Positions 56,311 to 64,000 of a stretch of DNA of 64,000 nucleotides are shown here, in pieces. The position numbers and the translations under genes were made by a program. The stretch lies in assembly GCF_000720325.1 (NCBI RefSeq), contig NZ_JOJM01000015.1, forward strand, positions 1 through 64,000, in the 5' to 3' direction. Under the pieces are notes generated by a model. It had not been told where the DNA came from, ran no database searches, and saw only the letters and a program-made list of their open reading frames with translations. This stretch comes from Streptomyces sp. NRRL B-1347. GTDB lineage: Bacteria; Actinomycetota; Actinomycetes; Streptomycetales; Streptomycetaceae. The stretch's first letter is position 1. Every line of letters begins with the position of its first letter.

Positions 56311-56337
56311 GCCACGGCGGGCTTCCCCCGCCGTGGC
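56311..56337 (+). terminator. Intra-operon hairpin after the binding-protein gene
   Basis: Perfect 11-bp stem (56311-56321 with 56327-56337), 5-nt loop, 9 nt after the stop. In peptide importers such hairpins give excess binding protein over permease by partial termination or by protecting the upstream mRNA. Confidence 0.8.
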
Positions 56338-56466
56338 ACCCGTAGTTGATTGACCGTCACACCGCCGCCGCCGATATCCGCCAGTCCGAAGGGCAGGTGA
56401 TGGCCCCGGGCGGTGGCCCCGCACCCCTCACGAGGGGGCCGCGGAGCCACCGCCGGGCCGCGCACA

Positions 56467-57468
56467 GTGCTTGCTTACCTCATCCGGCGCCTGATCGCCG
56501 TCATCATCATGGTGCTGGTCGTACTGCTCGCGACCTTCACCGTCTTCTTCATGCTGCCCAAGTGGGCTGGACAGGACATCGCCGTCCTCTTCGCCGGCAA
56601 GCAGGCCGGAGCCGAGCAGCTCGACGGCATCCGGACCAAGCTCGGCCTGGACGACCCGCTGATCGTCCAGTTCTGGGACTTCATCAAGGGCATCCCGATG
56701 GGCCGGGACTACAGCAACGGCAGTGACGTCACGCACTGCCCGGCGCCCTGCTTCGGCTACTCCTTCCGCACCGAGGCCCCTGTCTGGGAGACCCTCAAGG
56801 ACGCCCTGCCCGTGACCGGCGCGCTCGCCGCCGGCGCCTGTGTGCTGTGGCTCGCCGCCGGTGTCGCCACCGGTGTGGTCTCCGCGCTCAAGCGGGGCAC
56901 CGTCTGGGACCGCGCCGCGATGACCACCGCCCTCGGCGGCGTCTCGCTGCCCGTCTTCTTCACCGGCATGGTCGCCATGGGCATCTTCGTCCACAACCTG
57001 GGCTGGGTGAAGATCGCCGACAGCCTCTCGACGGATGACAGCATCGACGTCTGGTTCCAGACGCTGATCCTGCCGTGGATCGTGCTCGCCTTCCTCAACG
57101 CCGCGATGTACGCGCGCCTCACCCGCGCCACCATGATGGAGGTCCTGGGCGAGGACTACATCCGCACCGCGCGCGCCAAGGGCCTCGGCGAGGCCGTCGT
57201 CATCCGCAGACACGCCCTGCGCTCCGCGATGACGCCGATCCTCACCGTCTTCGGACTCGACCTCGGCGTCCTCATGGGCGGCGCCGTGCTCACCGAGTCC
57301 ACCTTCAACCTTCCGGGCCTCGGCCTCGAAGCGGTCAGGGCCATCAGCAGCAAGGACCTGCCCGTGATCCTCGGCGTCACCCTGTGCGCGGCCCTCGCCA
57401 TCGCCGTCGCCAACCTCGTCGTGGACCTTCTGTACGCCGTCATTGACCCGCGAGTGAGGCTGGGATGA
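56467..57468 (+). CDS. Peptide ABC importer, inner-membrane permease (DppB/OppB type)
   Basis: 333-aa permease. GTG at 56467 directly precedes the first typical residues, LAYLIRRLIAVIIMVLVVLL; no strong ribosome site. Transmembrane segments continue with ALAAGACVLWLAAGVATGV, PVFFTGMVAMGIFVHNLG, TLILPWIVLAFLNAAMYARL and VILGVTLCAALAIAVANLVV. The coupling loop is DYIRTARAKGLGEAVVIRRH. A Cys pair in the first outer loop (THCPAPCFGY) is notable. Its stop overlaps the next ATG (ATGA), so it is translationally coupled to the first ATPase. Confidence 0.94.
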   Translation: MLAYLIRRLIAVIIMVLVVLLATFTVFFMLPKWAGQDIAVLFAGKQAGAEQLDGIRTKLGLDDPLIVQFWDFIKGIPMGRDYSNGSDVTHCPAPCFGYSFRTEAPVWETLKDALPVTGALAAGACVLWLAAGVATGVVSALKRGTVWDRAAMTTALGGVSLPVFFTGMVAMGIFVHNLGWVKIADSLSTDDSIDVWFQTLILPWIVLAFLNAAMYARLTRATMMEVLGEDYIRTARAKGLGEAVVIRRHALRSAMTPILTVFGLDLGVLMGGAVLTESTFNLPGLGLEAVRAISSKDLPVILGVTLCAALAIAVANLVVDLLYAVIDPRVRLG

Positions 57469-58562
57469 CCGAACTGAGCAAGAGCGGCGCCGCGGTGGGC
57501 GAGCCCACCACCGGTTCCGCGGCACCCAGCGCCTTCCTCGAGGTCCGCGATCTCAAGGTGCACTTCCCGACCGACGACGGCCTGGTGAAGTCCGTCGACG
57601 GCCTGAGCTTCACCCTGGAGAAGGGCCGCACCCTCGGCATCGTCGGCGAGTCCGGGTCCGGCAAGTCCGTGACCTCGCTCGGCATCCTCGGCCTGCACAC
57701 GGCCGGGCAGTACGGCCGCCGCAAGCCGCAGCTGTCCGGCGAGATCTGGCTGAACGGGACCGAGCTGCTCAGCGCGCCCGCGGACGAGGTGCGCAAGCTG
57801 CGCGGCCGCGAGATGGCGATGATCTTCCAGGACCCGCTGTCCGCGCTGCACCCGTACTACTCCATCGGCAAGCAGATCACCGAGGCGTACCGCGTCCACC
57901 ACGACGTGGACAAGAAGGTCGCCCGCAAGCGCGCCATCGAGATGCTCGACCGGGTGGGCATCCCGCAGCCGGACAAGCGGGTGGACTCCTACCCGCACGA
58001 GTTCTCCGGCGGCATGCGCCAACGCGCGATGATCGCGATGGCGCTCGTCAACAACCCGGAGCTGCTGATCGCCGACGAGCCCACGACGGCGCTCGACGTG
58101 ACGGTCCAGGCCCAGATCCTGGACCTGATCAGGGACCTGCAGAAGGAGTTCGGCTCCGCGGTCATCATGATCACCCACGACCTGGGCGTGGTGGCGGAGA
58201 TGGCCGACGAGCTCCTCGTGATGTACGGCGGGCGCTGCGTCGAGCGCGGCTCGGCCCAGGAGGTCTTCTACGAGCCCCAGCACCCCTACACCTGGGGCCT
58301 GCTCGGCTCGATGCCGCGCATCGACCGCGAGGAGACCGAGCGCCTCGTCCCGGTCAAGGGCTCCCCGCCCAGCCTCATCAACCTGCCGAGCGGCTGCGCC
58401 TTCAACCCCCGGTGCCCCTACGCCGACGTGCCCAAGGACAACATCACGCGGACGGAGCGCCCCGAACTGACCGAGGTCGGCTCCGGCCACTTCTCGGCCT
58501 GCCACATGTCGCGCGAGGAGCGCACCCGGATCTGGACCGAAGAGATTGCGCCGAAGCTGTGA
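57465..58562 (+). CDS. Peptide ABC importer ATPase (DppD/OppD type)
   Basis: 365-aa ATPase. Walker [16 protein letters not shown]-loop [12 protein letters not shown], signature FSGGMRQR, Walker [13 protein letters not shown], and switch His in MITHDLGVV. The C-terminal oligopeptide-transporter domain carries the Cys-rich stretch [18 protein letters not shown] and HFSACHM, typical of the iron-sulfur-binding ATPases of this family. ATG overlaps the permease stop, and its own TGA overlaps the GTG of the following ATPase. Confidence 0.96.
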   Translation: MTELSKSGAAVGEPTTGSAAPSAFLEVRDLKVHFPTDDGLVKSVDGLSFTLEKGRTLGIVGESGSGKSVTSLGILGLHTAGQYGRRKPQLSGEIWLNGTELLSAPADEVRKLRGREMAMIFQDPLSALHPYYSIGKQITEAYRVHHDVDKKVARKRAIEMLDRVGIPQPDKRVDSYPHEFSGGMRQRAMIAMALVNNPELLIADEPTTALDVTVQAQILDLIRDLQKEFGSAVIMITHDLGVVAEMADELLVMYGGRCVERGSAQEVFYEPQHPYTWGLLGSMPRIDREETERLVPVKGSPPSLINLPSGCAFNPRCPYADVPKDNITRTERPELTEVGSGHFSACHMSREERTRIWTEEIAPKL

Positions 58563-59899
58563 CCGAGAAACGTGACGCGGCGCGGGACGAAGCCGCAGTG
58601 CCGGAGAAAGCCGAACAGATGACGATCCCGGAGCAGACGAAGAAGTCGTCGGAGGCGAAGTCCGCGGAGACGCTGCTCAAGGTCGAGGGCCTGGTCAAGC
58701 ACTTCCCGATCAAGAAGGGGCTGCTCCAGCGCCAGGTCGCGGCCGTGCAGGCCGTCGACGGCCTCACCTTCGACGTGCGGTCCGGCGAAACCCTCGGCGT
58801 CGTCGGCGAGTCCGGCTGCGGCAAGTCGACCATGGGCCGGCTCATCACGCGGCTGCTCGAACCGACCAGCGGGCGCGTCGAGTTCGAGGGCGTGGACATC
58901 ACCCACCTGGGCACGGCACGGATGCGGCCGCTGCGCCGCGACGTCCAGATGATCTTCCAGGACCCGTACTCCTCGCTGAACCCGCGCCACACCATCGGCA
59001 CGATCGTGGGCGCGCCGTTCAAGCTCCAGGGCGTCAAGCCCGAGGGCGGCATCAAGAAGACCGTCCAGGAGATGCTGGAGCGCGTCGGCCTGAACCCGGA
59101 GCACTACAACCGCTACCCGCACGAGTTCTCCGGCGGTCAGCGCCAGCGCATCGGCATCGCGCGGGCGCTCGCCCTGAAGCCGAAGCTGGTGGTGGCCGAC
59201 GAGCCGGTGTCCGCGCTCGACGTGTCCATCCAGGCGCAGGTCGTCAACCTCCTCGACGACCTCCAGGACGAGCTCGGCCTCACCTACGTGATCATCGCGC
59301 ACGACCTGTCGGTCATCCGGCACGTGTCCGACCGGATCGCGGTGATGTACCTCGGCAAGATGGTCGAGCTCGCGGACCGCAAGGACCTCTACACCAAGCC
59401 GATGCACCCGTACACCAAGGCGCTGCTCTCCGCGGTGCCGGTGCCGGACCCCAAGCGGCGCGGTGGCAAGAGCGAGCGCATCCTGCTGCGCGGCGACGTG
59501 CCCTCGCCGATCGACCCGCCCACCGGCTGCCGCTTCCACACGCGCTGCTGGAAGGCGACGGAGATCTGCGCGGTCAAGGAGCCGGCGTTCCTCGCGCTCG
59601 AAACCGGCCACCAGGTGGCCTGCCACCACCCGGAGAACGCGCCCGACCAGGCTCCCGAGGACACGAAGCTGCTCTCGGTGGCGCGGGAGGCGATCGACGT
59701 GGTGACGGTCACGACGGCGGCCGACGAGGCGGAGACGGAGGCCGCGCCCGCGGCGGAGGCCGAGCCTGCCGCTGCCGCTGAGGCCGCGCCGGAGGCTTCG
59801 GGTGCTGACGCTTCGGGGGAGGCTTCGGCTGACTCCGAGACCGAGGCCGAGACCGAGGCCGAGGTCCCGGCCCCCAAGAAGGTCACCGGCAAGGACTGA
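58559..59899 (+). CDS. Peptide ABC importer ATPase (DppF/OppF type) with acidic tail
   Basis: 446-aa ATPase; the GTG at 58559 overlaps the upstream stop (GTGA). Walker A GVVGESGCGKSTMG, Q-loop MIFQDPYSSLNP, signature FSGGQRQR, Walker B LVVADEPVSALD, switch His in IIAHDLSVI, C-terminal Cys cluster PTGCRFHTRCWKATEIC and QVACHH. After about residue 365 comes a tail of some 80 residues rich in Ala and Glu (AEAEPAAAAEAAPEA, ETEAETEAEVPAP), absent from most relatives and probably disordered. Last gene of the operon; a 10-bp stem terminator follows. Confidence 0.95.
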   Translation: MTEKRDAARDEAAVPEKAEQMTIPEQTKKSSEAKSAETLLKVEGLVKHFPIKKGLLQRQVAAVQAVDGLTFDVRSGETLGVVGESGCGKSTMGRLITRLLEPTSGRVEFEGVDITHLGTARMRPLRRDVQMIFQDPYSSLNPRHTIGTIVGAPFKLQGVKPEGGIKKTVQEMLERVGLNPEHYNRYPHEFSGGQRQRIGIARALALKPKLVVADEPVSALDVSIQAQVVNLLDDLQDELGLTYVIIAHDLSVIRHVSDRIAVMYLGKMVELADRKDLYTKPMHPYTKALLSAVPVPDPKRRGGKSERILLRGDVPSPIDPPTGCRFHTRCWKATEICAVKEPAFLALETGHQVACHHPENAPDQAPEDTKLLSVAREAIDVVTVTTAADEAETEAAPAAEAEPAAAAEAAPEASGADASGEASADSETEAETEAEVPAPKKVTGKD

Positions 59900-59911
59900 G
59901 GCCGGACGCAG

Positions 59912-59935
59912 GGTGGGCGGGCCGCCCCGCCCACC
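59912..59935 (+). terminator. Terminator of the peptide importer operon
   Basis: A perfect 10-bp stem (59912-59921 with 59926-59935) with a CCGC loop, 12 nt after the last ATPase stop. Confidence 0.85.
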
Positions 59936-59998
59936 CACCCGTTCCGCGCCGCCCGGGGCCCCGCCGGGGGAGGGGCGGGCGCGGCCCGGCAGGGGGAG

Positions 59999-60015
59999 CT
60001 CACCCGACGGGTGAG
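59999..60015 (+). promoter_or_regulatory. Hairpin immediately upstream of the TRIC-like gene start
   Basis: CTCACCC (59999-60005) and GGGTGAG (60009-60015) form a perfect 7-bp stem ending 8 nt before the GTG at 60024, where a ribosome site would lie. The arm GGGTGAG itself may pair with 16S rRNA, so folding could limit translation; as DNA it could be an operator. Confidence 0.45.
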
Positions 60016-60023
60016 AATGACGC

Positions 60024-60686
60024 GTGCTTCAGGATTTGTTCAGCCCCTCCGTCCAGCATGCTCTGGACATCGCCGGAATCTTCGTCTTCGCGATCTCCGG
60101 TGCCCTGCTCGCCGTCCGCAAGAACTTCGACGTCTTCGGCATCGCCGTGCTCGCCGAGGTCACCGCGCTGGGCGGCGGGCTCTTCCGGGACCTGGTGATC
60201 GGCGCGGTCCCGCCCGCCGCCTTCACCGACCTCGGCTACTTCCTCACCCCGCTGCTCGCCGCGCTCCTCGTGTTCTTCCTGCACCCGGTGGTCGAGCGCA
60301 CCCAGCTCGCCGTGAACATCTTCGACGCGGCGGGCCTCGGTCTGTTCTGCGTCACCGGGACCACGAAGGCGTACGACTACGGGCTCGGCCTCACCGCGTC
60401 CGCCACGCTCGGCCTCGCCACCGCCGTGGGCGGCGGCGTCCTGCGCGACATCGTCGCCAACGAGGTGCCGTCCCTGGTGCGCTGGGACCGCGACCTGTAC
60501 GCGGTGCCGGCGATCGTGGGCGCGGCGATCGTCGCCCTGTGCCTGCGCTACGACGCCCTGAACGGCTTCACGACCGGGCTCGCGATCGTCACGGCCTTCG
60601 TGCTGCGGCTGCTCGCGATGCGCTACCACTGGCGGGCGCCCAGGGCGTGGAACCGGCGGTCTTCGGCCGCGGAGGACGGGGCCTGA
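60024..60686 (+). CDS. TRIC-type (UPF0126) cation channel family membrane protein
   Basis: 220-aa protein with seven predicted transmembrane segments as two repeats of three plus one. The repeated glycine motif that defines the family is present twice: TALGGGLFRDLVIGAVPP and TAVGGGVLRDIVANEVPS. Hydrophobic segments include ALDIAGIFVFAISGALLAV, YFLTPLLAALLVFFLHPV, LAVNIFDAAGLGLFCVTGT and AVPAIVGAAIVALCL. Prokaryotic TRIC proteins conduct monovalent cations; the physiological role in Streptomyces is unknown. GTG start at 60024. Confidence 0.9.
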   Translation: MLQDLFSPSVQHALDIAGIFVFAISGALLAVRKNFDVFGIAVLAEVTALGGGLFRDLVIGAVPPAAFTDLGYFLTPLLAALLVFFLHPVVERTQLAVNIFDAAGLGLFCVTGTTKAYDYGLGLTASATLGLATAVGGGVLRDIVANEVPSLVRWDRDLYAVPAIVGAAIVALCLRYDALNGFTTGLAIVTAFVLRLLAMRYHWRAPRAWNRRSSAAEDGA

Positions 60687-60753
60687 GGGCAGCGCCCGGG
60701 AGTGCGGGAGAGAAAAGCTACCGCTTAGTAGTTACATGTTGTACGTTGTCGGC

Positions 60754-61614
60754 ATGGCGGAAACAGCTGCGGCGCCCGCGCCGCGCGCGACGATCGGCAA
60801 CAGCGAGTTCGACCGCGACACCGAGGTCTTCGCGCGCGAACCCGGCGTCTACGACACCGAGCTCTCGGCGGGCTGGACCATCATCAGCGCCGTCAACGGC
60901 GGCTACCTCCTGGCCCTCGTCGGCCGCGCCCTCGCGCACGCGCTGCCGCACTCCGACCCGTTCACGGTCTCCGCGCACTATCTGACCGCCTCCGAGCCGG
61001 GGCCCGCGGTCGTCCGTACGCAGACCGTGCGCGCCGGGCGCGGCCTGTCGACCGGGCAGGCCTCCCTGTACCAGGAGGAGGGCGGGCGCGAGGTCGAGCG
61101 CCTTCGCGTCGTCGCCTCGTACGGCGACCTCGACGCGCTGCCCGACGACGTGCGCACCTCGGCGCTTCCGCCCGGCCTGCCGCCCGTCGAGCAGTGCTTC
61201 GGCCCCGACGACGCCCCGGACCGCGGGGCGGTGCCCGGCAGCTCCGCGATCGCGGACCGGCTCTGGCTGAAACTCGACCCGGCGACGCTCGGGTGGGCGC
61301 TCGGCGCGCCGTCCGGGAAGGGCGAGATGCGCGGCTGGTTCGGCCTCGCGGACGGGCGTGACCCGGATCCGCTGTCGCTGCTCCTCGCGGTGGACGCGCT
61401 GCCGCCGACGGCGTTCGAGATGGGGCTCTCCGGCTGGGTGCCGACCATCGAGCTGACCGCCCACATCCGCGCCAGGCCCGCGCCCGGGCCGCTGCGGGTG
61501 TCCATCACCACGCGCAACCTGGCCGGCGGCTTCCTTGAGGAGGACGCGGAGGTCTGGGACACGGCCGACCGCCTGGTCGCCCAGTCCCGCCAACTGGCCC
61601 GAGTCCGCCTCTGA
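60754..61614 (+). CDS. Double hot-dog acyl-CoA thioesterase-like protein
   Basis: 286-aa TesB-like thioesterase family protein. First hot-dog half: WTIISAVNGGYLLALVGRAL with HPFTVSAHYLTASEPGPA-like strands (here DPFTVSAHYLTASEPGPAVV); second half: MRGWFGLADGRDPDPLSLLL, GWVPTIELTAHIRARPAPGP and SITTRNLAGGFLEEDAEVWD. Likely hydrolyses a medium or long acyl-CoA; substrate unknown. ATG at 60754 is preferred, with an ATG at 60736 as alternative. The region 60715-60750 is unusually AT-rich and should hold a dedicated promoter. Confidence 0.82.
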   Translation: MAETAAAPAPRATIGNSEFDRDTEVFAREPGVYDTELSAGWTIISAVNGGYLLALVGRALAHALPHSDPFTVSAHYLTASEPGPAVVRTQTVRAGRGLSTGQASLYQEEGGREVERLRVVASYGDLDALPDDVRTSALPPGLPPVEQCFGPDDAPDRGAVPGSSAIADRLWLKLDPATLGWALGAPSGKGEMRGWFGLADGRDPDPLSLLLAVDALPPTAFEMGLSGWVPTIELTAHIRARPAPGPLRVSITTRNLAGGFLEEDAEVWDTADRLVAQSRQLARVRL

Positions 61615-61938
61615 CGGGCCCCTGCCTTCCCTTCCCGCCCGAATCTCCCCGGTGTTGCGAGGCGGAGGCCCGACGCTTCGCCCTGCGGGTGGTGCCTCGA
61701 CTTGGTGGGGGCGGGTGGGTGGGACTTTCCCCGGCCGCGCGGAGCGCGGGGTTGTCCGCCGGGGCCGAGGGTGGGGCCGGTCCGCTGACGGCCCGCAGCC
61801 GACGCCCCGCTGTGGGCAATCGTCCCGCAGGGCGAGTGGGGCATCCCCTGCTCGAGCGGAGCCGAGAGCTTGGGGAGGGGTGGGCACAGCGCCAGGTGCC
61901 GAGCAACCGCTCCACCAGGGCCCGCCCCAGTCAAGGGC
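61615..61938. repeat. Non-coding region made of Streptomyces extragenic repeat sequence
   Basis: 324 nt between convergent genes with no supported ORF. The stretch 61812-61905 includes GGGCAATCGTCCCGCAGGGC and a GCTCGAGCGGAGCCGAGAGC core flanked by CCCC and GGGG arms, then GGGTGGGCACAGCGCCAGGT. From memory these are recurring extragenic elements in Streptomyces. The hairpin CCCCTGCTCGAGC...GCTTGGGG (61844-61877) could end transcription from either side. Confidence 0.5.
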
Positions 61939-62982
61939 TCACGCCGTCACGCAGACGCCCGCGTAGGAGACCCCCGCCACCACCACCCACGCGCACAGCC
62001 CCACCAGGGCCACCCGGCCCCCCGTGCGGGCCAGCGACCGCAGGTCCACCGCGCTGCCCAGGCCGAAGAGCGCCGCGCCGAGCAGGAGCTCCTGGGCGAG
62101 TCCGGCCGCGTCGAGGGCGGAGCCGGGCAGCAGGCCCGTGCTGCGGACGCCCACCATCACCAGGAACCCCGCGACGAAGAGCGGCACCACGGCGGGCCGC
62201 CGCTCGCCCGGCGCGGCCGCGCCCCGCGCCCGTACGGAGACGGCGACCGCGGCGACGAGCGGCGCGAGCACGGCCACCCGCATCAGCTTGACGAGCACGC
62301 CCTCACCGAGGGCGTCGCCCCCGGCGGTCTGCGCGGTGGCCACCACCTGCCCCACGTCGTGCACGCTGGCCCCCACCCACCGCCCGAACTCCGCGTCGCT
62401 GAGCCCCAACGGCCCCTGGAGCAGCGGAAGCACGGCGATCGCGAGCGTGCCGCAGAGCGTGACGACGGCCACGGACACGGCCGTGTCCCGCTCCTCGCTC
62501 TTGGAGACGTCACCGACCGCGCCGATCGCGGACGCGCCGCAGATCGAGTAGCCGGTGGCGATCAGCAGCGGCTGGTCACCGGGCAGCCCGAGCCGCCGGC
62601 CGAGCCACCAGGTGCCGAAGAACGTCGCGGCCACCGTCACGAGCACCATCGCGACGGTCTGCCAGCCGACGCCGAGCACGTCGTCGAGGCTGAGCTTCAG
62701 GCCGAGGAGCACGATGCCGACCCGCATCAGGCGCTTCGCCGCGAAGGTGAGCCCGGCCTTGGCGGGACCCCGCACCCAGGCGCGCGTACCGGGCACGTGC
62801 GCGGCGATCAGGCCGAGCACGATGGCGACGGTCAGCATCGGCAGACCGGGCAGCAGCCGGTGCGTCAGCCAGGCGAGCGCCACCGCGGCCGCGGCGAGGG
62901 CGAGCCCCGGCCAGGGGCCGGGCGGGGCCGCGGGCCCGGTGGCGGGCACGGTCTTCGCCGGGCGCTGGCCGAGCAGCGCCAT
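61939..62982 (-). CDS. YeiH-family (PSE, putative sulfate exporter) membrane protein
   Basis: 347-aa UPF0324 protein with about ten transmembrane segments. Family signature visible in MRVGIVLLGLKLSLDDVLGV, ATGYSICGASAIGAVGDVSK (the conserved SICGASA) and FGRWVGASVHDVGQVVATAQ. The ATG at 62982 overlaps the TGA of the cysteine dioxygenase gene (TGATG), so the two are translationally coupled. YeiH proteins are annotated as sulfate/sulfite exporters, and here the partner enzyme produces cysteine sulfinate, a source of sulfite, making a detoxification pair likely. Confidence 0.9.
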   Translation of the reverse strand: MALLGQRPAKTVPATGPAAPPGPWPGLALAAAAVALAWLTHRLLPGLPMLTVAIVLGLIAAHVPGTRAWVRGPAKAGLTFAAKRLMRVGIVLLGLKLSLDDVLGVGWQTVAMVLVTVAATFFGTWWLGRRLGLPGDQPLLIATGYSICGASAIGAVGDVSKSEERDTAVSVAVVTLCGTLAIAVLPLLQGPLGLSDAEFGRWVGASVHDVGQVVATAQTAGGDALGEGVLVKLMRVAVLAPLVAAVAVSVRARGAAAPGERRPAVVPLFVAGFLVMVGVRSTGLLPGSALDAAGLAQELLLGAALFGLGSAVDLRSLARTGGRVALVGLCAWVVVAGVSYAGVCVTA

Positions 62983-63557
62983 CAGCGGTCGGCCGGCAGG
63001 TCGTACACCCGCCGCACGCTGGTGCCGAGGCGGGAGATGTCCGCGCCGTAGACGTGCAGGGATATCGCGCGCCCCGCGCCCGCGTTCCACACCCGGTGGA
63101 TGTCGCCGGGGGGCGCGAAGCCGCACACCGCGCCGGTGGGGTTGACGACGTCCTCGGTGGCGATGAGCCGCGCGGACGTGCCGGGTCCCGCCGCGGGCAC
63201 GAGCCGGTAGCGGCGCTCGTGCTCCTCGCCCTCGTGCACACCGGTCACGCACCAGGAGACGTGGTCGTGCACGGAGGTGCGCTGGCCGGGCAGCCAGACG
63301 AGCGCGACGACGGAGAAGCTGCCGTCGGCCTCCGCGTGCAGGAGGTGCTGGCGGTAGCGGTCGGCGTCGCCCTCGCACTGCTCGGGGGTGAGCAGGTCGG
63401 CCGCGCCGAGGTGCGGCGCGAGCCGCTCGCCGACGAGGTAGGCGGTCAGGTCAGGCGGCAGCCCGCGGCCGACGGCCTCGCGGATGTCGGCGACGAGCGC
63501 GTCGGTCCGCTCGGTGGTGCGGGCCGCAGGGGCGTGGTGCGCGGTGGGGGTGGTCAT
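62982..63557 (-). CDS. Cysteine dioxygenase (cupin)
   Basis: 191-aa thiol dioxygenase that oxidises cysteine to cysteine sulfinic acid using mononuclear Fe(II). The three-His metal site is visible as His97 and His99 in SVHDHVSW and His154 in GDIHRVWN; GVHEGEEHERRY forms the cupin strand after the first motif, and SLHVYGADI the last strand. ATG at 63557 is chosen over a GTG at 63581; neither has a strong ribosome site. First gene of the pair with the YeiH-type exporter; a LysR gene lies upstream in the same direction. Confidence 0.92.
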   Translation of the reverse strand: MTTPTAHHAPAARTTERTDALVADIREAVGRGLPPDLTAYLVGERLAPHLGAADLLTPEQCEGDADRYRQHLLHAEADGSFSVVALVWLPGQRTSVHDHVSWCVTGVHEGEEHERRYRLVPAAGPGTSARLIATEDVVNPTGAVCGFAPPGDIHRVWNAGAGRAISLHVYGADISRLGTSVRRVYDLPADR

Positions 63558-63581
63558 ACCAGCAGAGTCGGCCCGCACCAT

Positions 63582-63677
63582 CCATCACGTCCAACGACAG
63601 TTTCTTCGCGATGGGTTAAAAACTGCTTATGGGTTGAGGGTTCGACGGGGCCGGTCGGCCGGTGCCGGTGCTCCGGG
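63582..63677 (-). promoter_or_regulatory. Probable promoter/operator region of the cysteine dioxygenase operon
   Basis: 96-nt gap between LysR stop and the dioxygenase start region. It contains an AT-rich core (63612-63640, TTAAAAACTGCTTATGGG) unlike the surroundings. LysR-type operators (T-N11-A) can be fitted here, but the motif is too loose to be decisive. Confidence 0.4.
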
Positions 63678-64000
63678 TCAGCAGCCCATCCGGTTCGCCG
63701 CCACTGCCTTCAGCTCGTCCAGGACGAGGGCCGTCGCGGGGATCCTCAAGTGCTCGCGCAGCACGTACGCGGACACCTGGCGCCGCGACGCCGGGTCCAG
63801 GGGGCGGCCCGTGACGGAGCGGTGGCACAGGAAGTTGAGGACGAGCCCCGGCATCATCGCGATGCCGAGCCCTTCGGAGACGAGGCTCTGGATGACCAGG
63901 TTGTCGTCGGTGGTGAAGGCGATGTCGGGGGCGAAGCCCTGCTCGGCGCACTCGTGCAGGAAGTTGGCCCGGCAGCGCAGGCAGCCGGCGATCCAGCGCT
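63678..64000 (-). CDS. LysR-family regulator, C-terminal part (5' end cut by window)
   Basis: The last 107 residues of a LysR effector domain are readable from the window edge to the TGA at 63678-63680: RWIAGCLRCRANFL, APDIAFTTDDNLVIQSLVSE, GLGIAMMPGLVLNF, then SRRQVSAYVLREHLRIP and ALVLDELKAVAANRMGC. The GLGIAMMPG loop is characteristic of LysR effector domains. Two Cys residues (GCLRC) lie near the effector cleft. The DNA-binding half is outside the window. Same direction as the dioxygenase/exporter pair and its likely regulator. Confidence 0.85.
   Translation of the reverse strand, partial: RWIAGCLRCRANFLHECAEQGFAPDIAFTTDDNLVIQSLVSEGLGIAMMPGLVLNFLCHRSVTGRPLDPASRRQVSAYVLREHLRIPATALVLDELKAVAANRMGC

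Overview
The window reads as chromosomal Streptomyces DNA. Evidence for this is the very high GC content with G/C-ending codons, many GTG starts, AGGAG-type ribosome sites, many exported proteases, and the gene order glgB-mak-treS-glgE with glgP nearby. From memory, that order is the GlgE-pathway locus of Streptomyces coelicolor. No transposase, integrase, phage gene, tRNA, rRNA or CRISPR array was seen. The window edges cut glgB (3' end missing, position 1) and a LysR regulator (5' end missing, position 64000).

Layout. (1) 1-7739, minus: glgB, maltokinase, treS, glgE, the trehalose/maltose-1-phosphate route to alpha-glucan. treS appears to have lost about 27 internal residues. (2) 8030-10722, minus: two tandem subtilisin-like proteases. 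(3) 11131-20492, plus: a SnoaL-like protein, a hemerythrin-like protein, two paralogous receptor-like Ser/Thr kinases with C-terminal beta-propellers, and the alpha-glucan phosphorylase glgP. (4) 20563-29801, minus: two M4 metalloproteases sharing an upstream motif, a heterodimeric ABC exporter, and a chymotrypsin-like protease with a chitin-binding tail. (5) 29978-33290, minus: a LysR regulator and the debranching enzyme glgX. (6) 33445-41272, mostly plus: two lipoprotein L,D-transpeptidases, an enoyl-CoA hydratase, an RsbW-type ATPase, a lipoprotein NodB-fold protein overlapping a lipoprotein beta-propeller, a GNAT acetyltransferase (minus) and a two-EF-hand protein. (7) 41325-45489: a 2-isopropylmalate synthase facing a GntR regulator, a GH25 lysozyme and a Tat-exported PI-PLC-like protein. 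(8) 45501-53028: a gcvT-gcvH-glyA-sdaA operon behind a tandem glycine riboswitch, with a divergent P-loop kinase-like gene and two SseB-like genes. (9) 53422-59899, plus: a complete peptide ABC importer. (10) 60024-64000: a TRIC-like membrane protein, a thioesterase-like protein, then a minus-strand cysteine dioxygenase / YeiH-type exporter pair behind a LysR gene.

How they fit. Region 1 with glgP and glgX holds enzymes to build alpha-glucan from maltose-1-phosphate, branch it, phosphorolyse it and debranch it. The proteases, ABC peptide importer and glycine/serine catabolic operon together form a plausible scavenging route: digest protein outside, import peptides, and burn glycine and serine under direct glycine control. 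The SseB neighbours fit serine stress. Protein families and in-window motifs are read from the sequence; pathway roles are established knowledge of those families; regulatory proposals are inference. All identifications were made by eye without database searches.
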